A stretch of DNA of 64,000 nt from Thiosocius sp963753845 (GTDB taxonomy: Bacteria; Pseudomonadota; Gammaproteobacteria; Chromatiales; Chromatiaceae), in assembly GCA_963753845.1 (NCBI GenBank), contig CAVWEI010000006.1, forward strand, positions 1-64,000, read 5' to 3'. The notes below the pieces were generated by a model. It did no database searches. It was not told the origin of the DNA and was given only the letters and a program-made list of their open reading frames with translations. Positions 1 to 13,974 of this stretch are shown here, piece after piece (the stretch's first letter is position 1; each line of letters starts with the position of its first letter). Position numbers and translations under genes: made by a program.

Positions 1-3000
1 CCGATGCGACGGTGGTGGCGCAGACCAACACGGCCGGTACCTACGGTGTCTTCAATATCGATAGCGCCGGCAACTGGACCTATGACAGCACCGATGCGCT
101 GAACCCGCTGGATGATGGCCAGGTGGTGACCGAGGTGTTTACGGTGACCACCAGCGACGGTGGCAGCAGCACGGTGACGGTGAACATCACCGGCAGTGAG
201 GATGTGTCGACGATCACCAGCGCGACCGCGAACCTGACCGAGACGGACGCGGTGCTGAGCACGAGCGGCGCCTTGGTGGTGAGCGACCCGGATGCCACCG
301 ATGCGACGGTGGTGGCGCAGACCAACACGGCCGGTACCTACGGTGTCTTCAATATCGATAGCGCCGGCAACTGGACCTATGACAGCACCGATGCGCTGAA
401 CCCGCTGGATGATGGCCAGGTGGTGACCGAGGTGTTTACGGTGACCACCAGCGACGGTGGCAGCAGCACGGTGACGGTGAACATCACCGGCAGTGAGGAT
501 GTGTCGACGATCACCAGCGCGACCGCGAACCTGACCGAGACGGACGCGGTGCTGAGCACGAGCGGCGCCTTGGTGGTGAGCGACCCGGATGCCACCGATG
601 CGACGGTGGTGGCGCAGACCAACACGGCCGGTACCTACGGTGTCTTCAATATCGATAGCGCCGGCAACTGGACCTATGACAGCACCGATGCGCTGAACCC
701 GCTGGATGATGGCCAGGTGGTGACCGAGGTGTTTACGGTGACCACCAGCGACGGTGGCAGCAGCACGGTGACGGTGAACATCACCGGCAGTGAGGATGTG
801 TCGACGATCACCAGCGCGACCGCGAACCTGACCGAGACGGACGCGGTGCTGAGCACGAGCGGCGCCTTGGTGGTGAGCGACCCGGATGCCACCGATGCGA
901 CGGTGGTGGCGCAGACCAACACGGCCGGTACCTACGGTGTCTTCAATATCGATAGCGCCGGCAACTGGACCTATGACAGCACCGATGCGCTGAACCCGCT
1001 GGATGATGGCCAGGTGGTGACCGAGGTGTTTACGGTGACCACCAGCGACGGTGGCAGCAGCACGGTGACGGTGAACATCACCGGCAGTGAGGATGTGTCG
1101 ACGATCACCAGCGCGACCGCGAACCTGACCGAGACGGACGCGGTGCTGAGCACGAGCGGCGCCTTGGTGGTGAGCGACCCGGATGCCACCGATGCGACGG
1201 TGGTGGCGCAGACCAACACGGCCGGTACCTACGGTGTCTTCAATATCGATAGCGCCGGCAACTGGACCTATGACAGCACCGATGCGCTGAACCCGCTGGA
1301 TGATGGCCAGGTGGTGACCGAGGTGTTTACGGTGACCACCAGCGACGGTGGCAGCAGCACGGTGACGGTGAACATCACCGGCAGTGAGGATGTGTCGACG
1401 ATCACCAGCGCGACCGCGAACCTGACCGAGACGGACGCGGTGCTGAGCACGAGCGGCGCCTTGGTGGTGAGCGACCCGGATGCCACCGATGCGACGGTGG
1501 TGGCGCAGACCAACACGGCCGGTACCTACGGTGTCTTCAATATCGATAGCGCCGGCAACTGGACCTATGACAGCACCGATGCGCTGAACCCGCTGGATGA
1601 TGGCCAGGTGGTGACCGAGGTGTTTACGGTGACCACCAGCGACGGTGGCAGCAGCACGGTGACGGTGAACATCACCGGCAGTGAGGATGTGTCGACGATC
1701 ACCAGCGCGACCGCGAACCTGACCGAGACGGACGCGGTGCTGAGCACGAGCGGCGCCTTGGTGGTGAGCGACCCGGATGCCACCGATGCGACGGTGGTGG
1801 CGCAGACCAACACGGCCGGTACCTACGGTGTCTTCAATATCGATAGCGCCGGCAACTGGACCTATGACAGCACCGATGCGCTGAACCCGCTGGATGATGG
1901 CCAGGTGGTGACCGAGGTGTTTACGGTGACCACCAGCGACGGTGGCAGCAGCACGGTGACGGTGAACATCACCGGCAGTGAGGATGTGTCGACGATCACC
2001 AGCGCGACCGCGAACCTGACCGAGACGGACGCGGTGCTGAGCACGAGCGGCGCCTTGGTGGTGAGCGACCCGGATGCCACCGATGCGACGGTGGTGGCGC
2101 AGACCAACACGGCCGGTACCTACGGTGTCTTCAATATCGATAGCGCCGGCAACTGGACCTATGACAGCACCGATGCGCTGAACCCGCTGGATGATGGCCA
2201 GGTGGTGACCGAGGTGTTTACGGTGACCACCAGCGACGGTGGCAGCAGCACGGTGACGGTGAACATCACCGGCAGTGAGGATGTGTCGACGATCACCAGC
2301 GCGACCGCGAACCTGACCGAGACGGACGCGGTGCTGAGCACGAGCGGCGCCTTGGTGGTGAGCGACCCGGATGCCACCGATGCGACGGTGGTGGCGCAGA
2401 CCAACACGGCCGGTACCTACGGTGTCTTCAATATCGATAGCGCCGGCAACTGGACCTATGACAGCACCGATGCGCTGAACCCGCTGGATGATGGCCAGGT
2501 GGTGACCGAGGTGTTTACGGTGACCACCAGCGACGGTGGCAGCAGCACGGTGACGGTGAACATCACCGGCAGTGAGGATGTGTCGACGATCACCAGCGCG
2601 ACCGCGAACCTGACCGAGACGGACGCGGTGCTGAGCACGAGCGGCGCCTTGGTGGTGAGCGACCCGGATGCCACCGATGCGACGGTGGTGGCGCAGACCA
2701 ACACGGCCGGTACCTACGGTGTCTTCAATATCGATAGCGCCGGCAACTGGACCTATGACAGCACCGATGCGCTGAACCCGCTGGATGATGGCCAGGTGGT
2801 GACCGAGGTGTTTACGGTGACCACCAGCGACGGTGGCAGCAGCACGGTGACGGTGAACATCACCGGCAGTGAGGATGTGTCGACGATCACCAGCGCGACC
2901 GCGAACCTGACCGAGACGGACGCGGTGCTGAGCACGAGCGGCGCCTTGGTGGTGAGCGACCCGGATGCCACCGATGCGACGGTGGTGGCGCAGACCAACA

Positions 3001-6000
3001 CGGCCGGTACCTACGGTGTCTTCAATATCGATAGCGCCGGCAACTGGACCTATGACAGCACCGATGCGCTGAACCCGCTGGATGATGGCCAGGTGGTGAC
3101 CGAGGTGTTTACGGTGACCACCAGCGACGGTGGCAGCAGCACGGTGACGGTGAACATCACCGGCAGTGAGGATGTGTCGACGATCACCAGCGCGACCGCG
3201 AACCTGACCGAGACGGACGCGGTGCTGAGCACGAGCGGCGCCTTGGTGGTGAGCGACCCGGATGCCACCGATGCGACGGTGGTGGCGCAGACCAACACGG
3301 CCGGTACCTACGGTGTCTTCAATATCGATAGCGCCGGCAACTGGACCTATGACAGCACCGATGCGCTGAACCCGCTGGATGATGGCCAGGTGGTGACCGA
3401 GGTGTTTACGGTGACCACCAGCGACGGTGGCAGCAGCACGGTGACGGTGAACATCACCGGCAGTGAGGATGTGTCGACGATCACCAGCGCGACCGCGAAC
3501 CTGACCGAGACGGACGCGGTGCTGAGCACGAGCGGCGCCTTGGTGGTGAGCGACCCGGATGCCACCGATGCGACGGTGGTGGCGCAGACCAACACGGCCG
3601 GTACCTACGGTGTCTTCAATATCGATAGCGCCGGCAACTGGACCTATGACAGCACCGATGCGCTGAACCCGCTGGATGATGGCCAGGTGGTGACCGAGGT
3701 GTTTACGGTGACCACCAGCGACGGTGGCAGCAGCACGGTGACGGTGAACATCACCGGCAGTGAGGATGTGTCGACGATCACCAGCGCGACCGCGAACCTG
3801 ACCGAGACGGACGCGGTGCTGAGCACGAGCGGCGCCTTGGTGGTGAGCGACCCGGATGCCACCGATGCGACGGTGGTGGCGCAGACCAACACGGCCGGTA
3901 CCTACGGTGTCTTCAATATCGATAGCGCCGGCAACTGGACCTATGACAGCACCGATGCGCTGAACCCGCTGGATGATGGCCAGGTGGTGACCGAGGTGTT
4001 TACGGTGACCACCAGCGACGGTGGCAGCAGCACGGTGACGGTGAACATCACCGGCAGTGAGGATGTGTCGACGATCACCAGCGCGACCGCGAACCTGACC
4101 GAGACGGACGCGGTGCTGAGCACGAGCGGCGCCTTGGTGGTGAGCGACCCGGATGCCACCGATGCGACGGTGGTGGCGCAGACCAACACGGCCGGTACCT
4201 ACGGTGTCTTCAATATCGATAGCGCCGGCAACTGGACCTATGACAGCACCGATGCGCTGAACCCGCTGGATGATGGCCAGGTGGTGACCGAGGTGTTTAC
4301 GGTGACCACCAGCGACGGTGGCAGCAGCACGGTGACGGTGAACATCACCGGCAGTGAGGATGTGTCGACGATCACCAGCGCGACCGCGAACCTGACCGAG
4401 ACGGACGCGGTGCTGAGCACGAGCGGCGCCTTGGTGGTGAGCGACCCGGATGCCACCGATGCGACGGTGGTGGCGCAGACCAACACGGCCGGTACCTACG
4501 GTGTCTTCAATATCGATAGCGCCGGCAACTGGACCTATGACAGCACCGATGCGCTGAACCCGCTGGATGATGGCCAGGTGGTGACCGAGGTGTTTACGGT
4601 GACCACCAGCGACGGTGGCAGCAGCACGGTGACGGTGAACATCACCGGCAGTGAGGATGTGTCGACGATCACCAGCGCGACCGCGAACCTGACCGAGACG
4701 GACGCGGTGCTGAGCACGAGCGGCGCCTTGGTGGTGAGCGACCCGGATGCCACCGATGCGACGGTGGTGGCGCAGACCAACACGGCCGGTACCTACGGTG
4801 TCTTCAATATCGATAGCGCCGGCAACTGGACCTATGACAGCACCGATGCGCTGAACCCGCTGGATGATGGCCAGGTGGTGACCGAGGTGTTTACGGTGAC
4901 CACCAGCGACGGTGGCAGCAGCACGGTGACGGTGAACATCACCGGCAGTGAGGATGTGTCGACGATCACCAGCGCGACCGCGAACCTGACCGAGACGGAC
5001 GCGGTGCTGAGCACGAGCGGCGCCTTGGTGGTGAGCGACCCGGATGCCACCGATGCGACGGTGGTGGCGCAGACCAACACGGCCGGTACCTACGGTGTCT
5101 TCAATATCGATAGCGCCGGCAACTGGACCTATGACAGCACCGATGCGCTGAACCCGCTGGATGATGGCCAGGTGGTGACCGAGGTGTTTACGGTGACCAC
5201 CAGCGACGGTGGCAGCAGCACGGTGACGGTGAACATCACCGGCAGTGAGGATGTGTCGACGATCACCAGCGCGACCGCGAACCTGACCGAGACGGACGCG
5301 GTGCTGAGCACGAGCGGCGCCTTGGTGGTGAGCGACCCGGATGCCACCGATGCGACGGTGGTGGCGCAGACCAACACGGCCGGTACCTACGGTGTCTTCA
5401 ATATCGATAGCGCCGGCAACTGGACCTATGACAGCACCGATGCGCTGAACCCGCTGGATGATGGCCAGGTGGTGACCGAGGTGTTTACGGTGACCACCAG
5501 CGACGGTGGCAGCAGCACGGTGACGGTGAACATCACCGGCAGTGAGGATGTGTCGACGATCACCAGCGCGACCGCGAACCTGACCGAGACGGACGCGGTG
5601 CTGAGCACGAGCGGCGCCTTGGTGGTGAGCGACCCGGATGCCACCGATGCGACGGTGGTGGCGCAGACCAACACGGCCGGTACCTACGGTGTCTTCAATA
5701 TCGATAGCGCCGGCAACTGGACCTATGACAGCACCGATGCGCTGAACCCGCTGGATGATGGCCAGGTGGTGACCGAGGTGTTTACGGTGACCACCAGCGA
5801 CGGTGGCAGCAGCACGGTGACGGTGAACATCACCGGCAGTGAGGATGTGTCGACGATCACCAGCGCGACCGCGAACCTGACCGAGACGGACGCGGTGCTG
5901 AGCACGAGCGGCGCCTTGGTGGTGAGCGACCCGGATGCCACCGATGCGACGGTGGTGGCGCAGACCAACACGGCCGGTACCTACGGTGTCTTCAATATCG

Positions 6001-8213
6001 ATAGCGCCGGCAACTGGACCTATGACAGCACCGATGCGCTGAACCCGCTGGATGATGGCCAGGTGGTGACCGAGGTGTTTACGGTGACCACCAGCGACGG
6101 TGGCAGCAGCACGGTGACGGTGAACATCACCGGCAGTGAGGATGTGTCGACGATCACCAGCGCGACCGCGAACCTGACCGAGACGGACGCGGTGCTGAGC
6201 ACGAGCGGCGCCTTGGTGGTGAGCGACCCGGATGCCACCGATGCGACGGTGGTGGCGCAGACCAACACGGCCGGTACCTACGGTGTCTTCAATATCGATA
6301 GCGCCGGCAACTGGACCTATGACAGCACCGATGCGCTGAACCCGCTGGATGATGGCCAGGTGGTGACCGAGGTGTTTACGGTGACCACCAGCGACGGTGG
6401 CAGCAGCACGGTGACGGTGAACATCACCGGCAGTGAGGATGTGTCGACGATCACCAGCGCGACCGCGAACCTGACCGAGACGGACGCGGTGCTGAGCACG
6501 AGCGGCGCCTTGGTGGTGAGCGACCCGGATGCCACCGATGCGACGGTGGTGGCGCAGACCAACACGGCCGGTACCTACGGTGTCTTCAATATCGATAGCG
6601 CCGGCAACTGGACCTATGACAGCACCGATGCGCTGAACCCGCTGGATGATGGCCAGGTGGTGACCGAGGTGTTTACGGTGACCACCAGCGACGGTGGCAG
6701 CAGCACGGTGACGGTGAACATCACCGGCAGTGAGGATGTGTCGACGATCACCAGCGCGACCGCGAACCTGACCGAGACGGACGCGGTGCTGAGCACGAGC
6801 GGCGCCTTGGTGGTGAGCGACCCGGATGCCACCGATGCGACGGTGGTGGCGCAGACCAACACGGCCGGTACCTACGGTGTCTTCAATATCGATAGCGCCG
6901 GCAACTGGACCTATGACAGCACCGATGCGCTGAACCCGCTGGATGATGGCCAGGTGGTGACCGAGGTGTTTACGGTGACCACCAGCGACGGTGGCAGCAG
7001 CACGGTGACGGTGAACATCACCGGCAGTGAGGATGTGTCGACGATCACCAGCGCGACCGCGAACCTGACCGAGACGGACGCGGTGCTGAGCACGAGCGGC
7101 GCCTTGGTGGTGAGCGACCCGGATGCCACCGATGCGACGGTGGTGGCGCAGACCAACACGGCCGGTACCTACGGTGTCTTCAATATCGATAGCGCCGGCA
7201 ACTGGACCTATGACAGCACCGATGCGCTGAACCCGCTGGATGATGGCCAGGTGGTGACCGAGGTGTTTACGGTGACCACCAGCGACGGTGGCAGCAGCAC
7301 GGTGACGGTGAACATCACCGGCAGTGAGGATGTGTCGACGATCACCAGCGCGACCGCGAACCTGACCGAGACGGACGCGGTGCTGAGCACGAGCGGCGCC
7401 TTGGTGGTGAGCGACCCGGATGCCACCGATGCGACGGTGGTGGCGCAGACCAACACGGCCGGTACCTACGGTGTCTTCAATATCGATAGCGCCGGCAACT
7501 GGACCTATGACAGCACCGATGCGCTGAACCCGCTGGATGATGGCCAGGTGGTGACCGAGGTGTTTACGGTGACCACCAGCGACGGTGGCAGCAGCACGGT
7601 GACGGTGAACATCACCGGCAGTGAGGATGTGTCGACGATCACCAGCGCGACCGCGAACCTGACCGAGACGGACGCGGTGCTGAGCACGAGCGGCGCCTTG
7701 GTGGTGAGCGACCCGGATGCCACCGATGCGACGGTGGTGGCGCAGACCAACACGGCCGGTACCTACGGTGTCTTCAATATCGATAGCGCCGGCAACTGGA
7801 CCTATGACAGCACCGATGCGCTGAACCCGCTGGATGATGGCCAGGTGGTGACCGAGGTGTTTACGGTGACCACCAGCGACGGTGGCAGCAGCACGGTGAC
7901 GGTGAACATCACCGGCAGTGAGGATGTGTCGACGATCACCAGCGCGACCGCGAACCTGACCGAGACGGACGCGGTGCTGAGCACGAGCGGCGCCTTGGTG
8001 GTGAGCGACCCGGATGCCACCGATGCGACGGTGGTGGCGCAGACCAACACGGCCGGTACCTACGGTGTCTTCAATATCGATAGCGCCGGCAACTGGACCT
8101 ATGACAGCACCGATGCGCTGAACCCGCTGGATGATGGCCAGGTGGTGACCGAGGTGTTTACGGTGACCACCAGCGACGGTGGCAGCAGCACGGTGACGGT
8201 GAACATCACCGGC
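1..8213 (+). repeat. Tandem 297-bp repeat array, about 27.7 copies, encoding VCBS units
   Basis: The unit is 297 bp (99 codons) and repeats head to tail with starts at 12 + 297n. There are 27 complete units counted from position 12 plus a 28th that diverges at 8214, where the codon after NITG changes from AGT to ACG. All copies encode the same protein on the sense strand and the same 82-residue shadow frame on the antisense strand, and the printed lines 5,940 bp apart match base for base. The copies are therefore identical as far as I can see. The array runs off the left edge, so the true copy number is higher. Confidence 0.97.
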
Positions 8214-11200
8214 ACGAACGATGGCCCGACGCTGGACTTGGATGCCAACAACAGCAGCGGCGTATCCGGAACTGATTATCAAACCAGTTACGCTGAGGGC
8301 GGCTCAGCCGTCTCCATCGCGGACACTGATATCGACATTTTCGATATTGACGGACCCCAGCTGAGCAGCGCGACGATAACCCTCAGCAATGCAGAAGCCG
8401 GTGATGTGCTGAATGTCAGTGCGGTGATCGGTGTAGGGGTTTCAGTCGATACCTCAGTTCCCGGTCAGATCGAGGTGACCTTGACGGGTCCTGCAGACCA
8501 ATCGGTATTTGAGGCGGCCATTGGTGCCATCATGTTCGAGAATACGACGGATGCCGTCGTCGCAGGTGATCGGATTATCGACGTCGAGGTGTCGGATGGT
8601 GGAGGGATGTCTGCCTCGGCGGTATCGACTATCAGCGTAACGTCAACACCGACGCTTTCGGTAACAGACGTGAGCGTTAGCGAACCGGAAGCCACGCTGA
8701 GTGGGTCGGCGATTGTTACCGGCACCATTCAAGATGCAGGCAGCGATACTTCGGTCGATCACTGGACCTTTACGCATACCGGAGGTGCATTAACTCTCGA
8801 TTCGACAGAAACCAGTGGCGGGATCGACACACAGATTCTGCTGTTTGAGCTCAATGCGGACGGCACCCTTGGTGCGCTTGTGGCGAACGACAAGGACGAC
8901 GGGCCGGGCAATGACGCCAGGATAAGCGGCAACTTTGCCGCAGGTGACTACGTGGTGGTTATCGGTGACGAAACTCTGACCGAAAGTGAGGCTCGTGACC
9001 CAGGCTCATTCCCGAACAATGCGAATGATGGTGGTGATTATCGAATCACCTTCACTGGGCCGGCATATGTCAGTGGCACCGGGGATACAGCGGGCTTCCT
9101 GTCCAATGGCGGCACCGTTGTCGATCCGGGCCTGAGCAATGCCACGGTCGATATGACCTTTACCGTCAGCCTCGATTCGGAACCTACGGTCGGCACGGGT
9201 GATGTCACGGTCCAGTACGAGATCGTGGATGGCACAGCCAACGCCGGCAGCGATTATACGGTTTCCATGGCCAATCCAGGGACCCTGACATTCGCGCCAG
9301 GTGAAACGACCAAGACTATCACGGTCACGGTCAATGCCGATGCGGTCATCGAGTCCAATGAGACGGTCTTGCTGAATCTTACCGGACTGAGCAGCAACGC
9401 CAACTACGACGGCGGTGCACATGTTTTCGCCGGTGGTATTCAGGGCATCGGCACGATACTCAGTGATGACAATCCTCCCGAGATCATCAACAACAGCCTG
9501 ACGATCGGGGAAGGCGGTAGCGTCATTCTGACATCTGACGATCTCAGCGCAACAGATGCCGACAGTAACGACCCGGAACTCCTGTTCACGATGACCAACA
9601 TCGAGCATGGCGAGTTCCAGCTGGAGGCCACCGGTGAAACGGTGACCAGCTTTACCCAGCAACAGATCATGGACGGTGAGATCCAGTTCGTCCACGATGG
9701 CAGCGAGAATGCGCCCAGCTATGATGTGACTGTTTCAGATGGCCTGCTGATCGATACCGGGTCACCAGTCGTCGCCTTTACCGCCGACCTCAATGATGCG
9801 CCGGTGGCGGATGACGATAACTACAATGTATTCGAGGACATTCCCGTCGGGACTCACCTCGGCACCGTCGTCGCATTCGACCCGGATGTGCCCGCTCAGA
9901 CTCTGGGTTACTCGATCATTGGCGGCAATCCGGACAGCCTTTTTTCGATCGACGCTTACGGCAACATCACGCTCGCCGGGAGTCTGAATTACGATGCGAA
10001 GGATGTTCACATCCTGACCGTCGAAGTGTCCGACGGCGTGCTGACAGATACTGCGACTATCACCATCAACGTCGCCGATGAGAACGCACCGATCGCACTG
10101 GATAGCGTCGTCAGCACGGTGGAGGACACCCAATACGCATTCAGCTCGACCGACTTCGATTTTACCGACCAGGACGGTGATGCGATGGCTTCGGTCACGA
10201 TCACCGGTCTGGAAAGTGCCGGGAGTTTGCGTCTGTGGGACGGCAGTAGCTATGTGAACGTGGTGGTGGGCGATGTCGTCAGCAAAGCCCAGCTCGACAA
10301 CGGCGACCTTGTGTTCGATGCTGCGCCGGACGACAACGGCCTACCTTACGACAGCTTCACCTTCGCTGTAAATGACGATGCCGGCAGTGTGGGAACCACC
10401 TCGGCAACGATGACCGTGAATGTTACGCCGGTCAACGACAGCCCGGTATCGCCGGTGACTGACAGTGATTCCAGTATCAACCTGGTCGGCGAAGATGCGC
10501 TGGTCGGCAGCGAGGTCGGGTTGACCGGCTTCGCAAGCGATGCCGATCCGGAAGACAGCGTCAGTTACCAGCTGGTGAGCAATCCGAACGGTTACTTCGC
10601 TATCGATCCGGCGACAGGGCAGGTGACGGTGGCCAGCCCGCTTTCTCTGGGTGCTTACGATGTCGTCATCCGTGCGACCAGTTCAGATGGTACCAGCAGC
10701 GAAGGGACTTTTACTGTTCAGGTAGTGGATGCGGCCGATGATTTTGCGACGGTCCACGAGAGTGCCCTTCAGGGAGGCAGCGGACGAGTAGAGACCGCAT
10801 TCGACAGCCATGACGAACCGGATCAGAATGTTTCCGCCGGAAACGGCACCAGGATTGCGACCGGCAATCTGCTCGGGAACGATCCGGGTGCCACCGGCAT
10901 CAACGAGATAAACGGAGTGACACCTGTAGGCGGTGTCATCACCGTCAACAGCGCACACGGCCGGTTGACGGTGGATTCGGCGACGGGCGACTACACGTAT
11001 ACCCTGAAGGCGCCTTTGGACAACAGCCTGACTGGCGATGGCCAGAGCGCGCTCGAGTCCTTTAGCTACACGACCAACATCGGATCAGCCGATCTTAATA
11101 TCACCATTGTCGATGACGTAGTCCAGTCCAACGATGTTGTTACGAATGTGGCGGAGGCCCAGGTGGAACCCTACCAGCTGGTCTTCACCCTGGATGTGTC

Positions 11201-13917
11201 AGGTAGCATGACCAGTGCATCGGCGGGTGGAGTTGTCTATCTGGACGACGGCAGCACCACCACGCGTCTGGCGATGGCCAAGGATGCGCTTGCGGCGCTG
11301 GCGACCGAGTACTTCTCGCAATCAGACAGCGTCGAGCTCTACCTGTCTACGTTCGCCAGTGGTGCAGCTTTGCTCAACGGCGGTGCGCCCTATACCGACC
11401 TGCAGAGTGCGCTTACGGCGATCAATGGCATCAATGGCAGTGGCGGTACCAACTACGAGGCCGGGCTGACCACCATGATCGATGCACTCGATGCAAACGG
11501 TGACGGTTACCTGGACAATACGGCGTCCAAGGCCATCACTTATTTCATCTCCGATGGTGTGCCGACATCAGGCAATACCTCTGATCCGGCAGGGGCCTCT
11601 GGCTGGGACACCTTCCTGGCCAACAATGCGGTCGATTCCTACGGTGTGGGAATCGGTGCGGGTATTTCAGACTTCAGCCATCTGGATGCCATCAACAACG
11701 TCGATGCGGATGGTTCCGGCACCCCGGACGGGGCACTCAACGTATCGGATGTCGACAGCCTTGAATCTGTCCTTCTGGGGACTGTTCCTGCATCGTTTGG
11801 CGGCAGCGTGGTCGTCAATGACGGGGTCAGTCATGTCGACTTCGGTGCAGACGGTGGTTTCATCCAATCGATCACGATTGAACTGGATACCGATGCGGAT
11901 TCGGTACCGGATAGCGCCGTAACCTTCGTCTATGACCCGTCCACGGGCCTGATTGCAAATGACGGTGGCTTTGCCGCGGTGGACAGCGACACGCTTACCC
12001 TGGACGGCCCGAAGTATGGATTCACTTCGGGCACACTGATCTTCAATTTCAGTGAAGGTAGCTACAGCTACTTCGTTGGCACGGGCGTCAGTGAGGGCGA
12101 CAGCTTCGGTCTGGATTTTGTTGCTGCCGATGGTGATGGCGATGTGGCTGACTCGTCGCGCCTGACGATGAATATCGTCGATGGCAGGCCGGTGGCAAAC
12201 AATGACGTCGATACCTTGTTCTCGAACGGAACCGTTCTCGAAGGTAACGTCATCACGGCGGTCGGTACAGACGGCGGCGTTGCTCTTGGCAGCGCGGTGA
12301 CTTCGTTCGCATTACAGGGTTCAGGCGTCGATGCCGCCGTTGATGATGCGCGCGTCAGTGCTTTGGATTATCGCGGGACGGCGATTGACCTGACGGTGGA
12401 TGGAGCGGGTTCAGGCATCGGTAATGACGGATCCACCTTCAGCTACAACTTAACCGGTGGTGTCTTGGCACTGACGAATGCAACTGACGGCAGTCAACTG
12501 GTGTTCAATACCAATGGCTATTATTCCTATGTGCCCGCGGACCTTCCGGTGTCACCAACGGCCGCGGCAATCACCGAGGTATTCACCGACGGTGGTACAG
12601 GTCAAGGTGTCATTCTGAGCACAGACGACGGCACCGTGACTTATCAATCCACCTACGGTGCCGGCATCGACGATGGTGCCGAGGACTGGGATGAAGCGAG
12701 GGATGTCGATTATGGCGAGACCCTGACGATCGAATTCGACCCGGCTACCTACATCTACGGTGTGGCCAATGTCAGCCTGGAGCTGTATGGGCTTACCGGA
12801 ACCTATGAGTCTTTTGATATTGCAGTCTACGGCGTGAATGGCAGCCTGATCGGCCAGTATTCGGTCGGTGACGTCAATACGATTCACACCGAGAACCTGC
12901 CTGCGGAGTACAGCAATATCGGGCGCATCGAGATTCAGGGCGGAAGTGCCACCGAGGCCAGCATCCGCCAGGTGAGTTTTTGCGCCGGTCCTGTTGGATA
13001 CCACTTCGGCCGGGCTGGAGCCCGAGGTAATCGGTTACACCCTGACCGATACCGACGGTCAGTCCGACAGCGCCACGCTGACGCTTAGCACCGTTCACAA
13101 TACGCTGGTCGGTGATGTCACGGATGATGTTATCGCGGGCACGGTGGCCAATGATCTGATATCCGGCCTGGAAGGGGACGACATCCTGTCCGGTGGAGAC
13201 GGCGCGGACATCCTCGAAGGCGGTGGCGGCACCGATAGCCTGTATGGCGGGAGTGGCAGTGACCGTCTGATTGGCGGTGACGGCAATGATCTGCTCGTTG
13301 GTGCGGACGGTGATGACGTGCTGCTCGGCGGTGTTGGCTCAGATACCCTGCAGGGCGATGCGGGCGCCGATCAAATAGAAGGCGGAGAAGGCGACGACAC
13401 CCTGCTTGGTGGTACAGGCAATGACGCATTGCAGGGCGACGAGGGGAATGACTCCCTGGATGGCGGTATGGGCGACGATACCCTCTACGGCGGCTCGGGC
13501 AATGACATCCTGGTCGGCGGAGACGGGAACGACCTGCTGTTTGGCAATGTCGGAGACGACATGATGAGCGGCGGCTCGGGTGCCGATACCTTTGTCTGGA
13601 AGCTCAACGAGCAGGGAACCCCGGCAAGCCCGACGGTCGATGTGTTGAGCGACTTTTCGATCAGTGAGGGCGATGCCCTGGATATTTCAGACCTGCTCGT
13701 TGACGAGCAGGCCAACGAACTGACCGACTACCTGCATTTTGAATACGATGCGGACAATAACCAGACCGTCATGCAGATCGATCAGGACGGCGGCATGTTC
13801 TTCCGTGCGACCCAGGAGGTTGTATTGCAGGGTGTCGATCTCACGGGGGCTGGCTCTCTTACCGATCAACAGATCATCGATACCCTGCTGGCAGGCAACA
13901 ACCTGATTACAGACTGA
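1..13917 (+). CDS. Giant VCBS/RTX type I-secreted adhesin (5' partial, one frameshift)
   Basis: The frame is open from the first complete codon (position 3), so the N-terminus lies outside the window. About 4,634 residues are visible once a +1 shift at 12977-12981 is corrected. Modules in order: identical 99-residue VCBS repeats to 8213; cadherin-like and DVUA0089-like segments (8214-9130); a Calx-beta-like module (about 9140-9460); CSPG/cadherin-like modules (9470-10730); another VCBS-like module (10740-11110); a vWFA domain with MIDAS motif DVSGSM (11193-11210); about 1.2 kb of further extracellular sequence; 16 RTX nonapeptides; and a C-terminal type I secretion target (13600-13917). It has no cysteine-rich or enzymatic segment. 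By family knowledge it is a calcium-stiffened surface fibre exported by a type I system, LapA-like. A TolC-family gene follows at 14103. The substrate or surface bound is unknown. Confidence 0.93.
11169..11790 (+). other. vWFA domain of the adhesin (MIDAS metal site)
   Basis: This region has the fold signature of a von Willebrand A domain. The first MIDAS motif DVSGSM is at 11193-11210, a GGTNYEAGL segment supplies the Thr ligand, and an ISDG segment supplies the second Asp. It lies C-terminal in the protein, before the RTX region, where LapA-like adhesins often carry such a domain. It would bind Mg or Mn and a ligand. The ligand cannot be told from sequence. Confidence 0.85.
12977..12981 (+). 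other. Probable single-base insertion (T5) breaking the adhesin frame
   Basis: The main frame reads ...SIRQVSF up to here and then runs as nonsense to a stop at 13086-13088. Dropping one T from the TTTTT run joins it to APVLLDTTSAGLEPEV, which continues through the RTX repeats and secretion signal to 13917. Both halves are clearly one protein. Confidence 0.85.
13130..13590 (+). other. RTX calcium-binding nonapeptide array
   Basis: Sixteen consecutive nonapeptides of the form GGxGxDxLx are visible, starting GLEGDDILS and ending GGSGADTFV. In the RTX family these fold into calcium-loaded beta rolls once the protein reaches the calcium-rich exterior. The following 105 or so residues (VDVLSDFSISEGDALDISD onward) match the usual C-terminal target of type I-secreted adhesins. 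Confidence 0.93.
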
Positions 13918-13974
13918 GTGGCCGCGCAGGCCTCGGCATAGGTCAGGGCGGGGAGCCTCAGCTGGCAGCTGTGC

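Noticed and set aside
80..8050. Twenty-seven identical 82-residue antisense frames, one per repeat
   Set aside because: They are mirror images of the VCBS repeat in a stop-poor antisense frame, with no ribosome site and no family match.
1..8213. Tandem repeats as a CRISPR array
   Set aside because: The 297-bp units are contiguous and coding, with no spacers between short repeats.
9006..9695. 229-residue antisense frame within the adhesin
   Set aside because: It lies wholly opposite well-supported adhesin modules and shows no domain; typical of GC-rich antisense frames.
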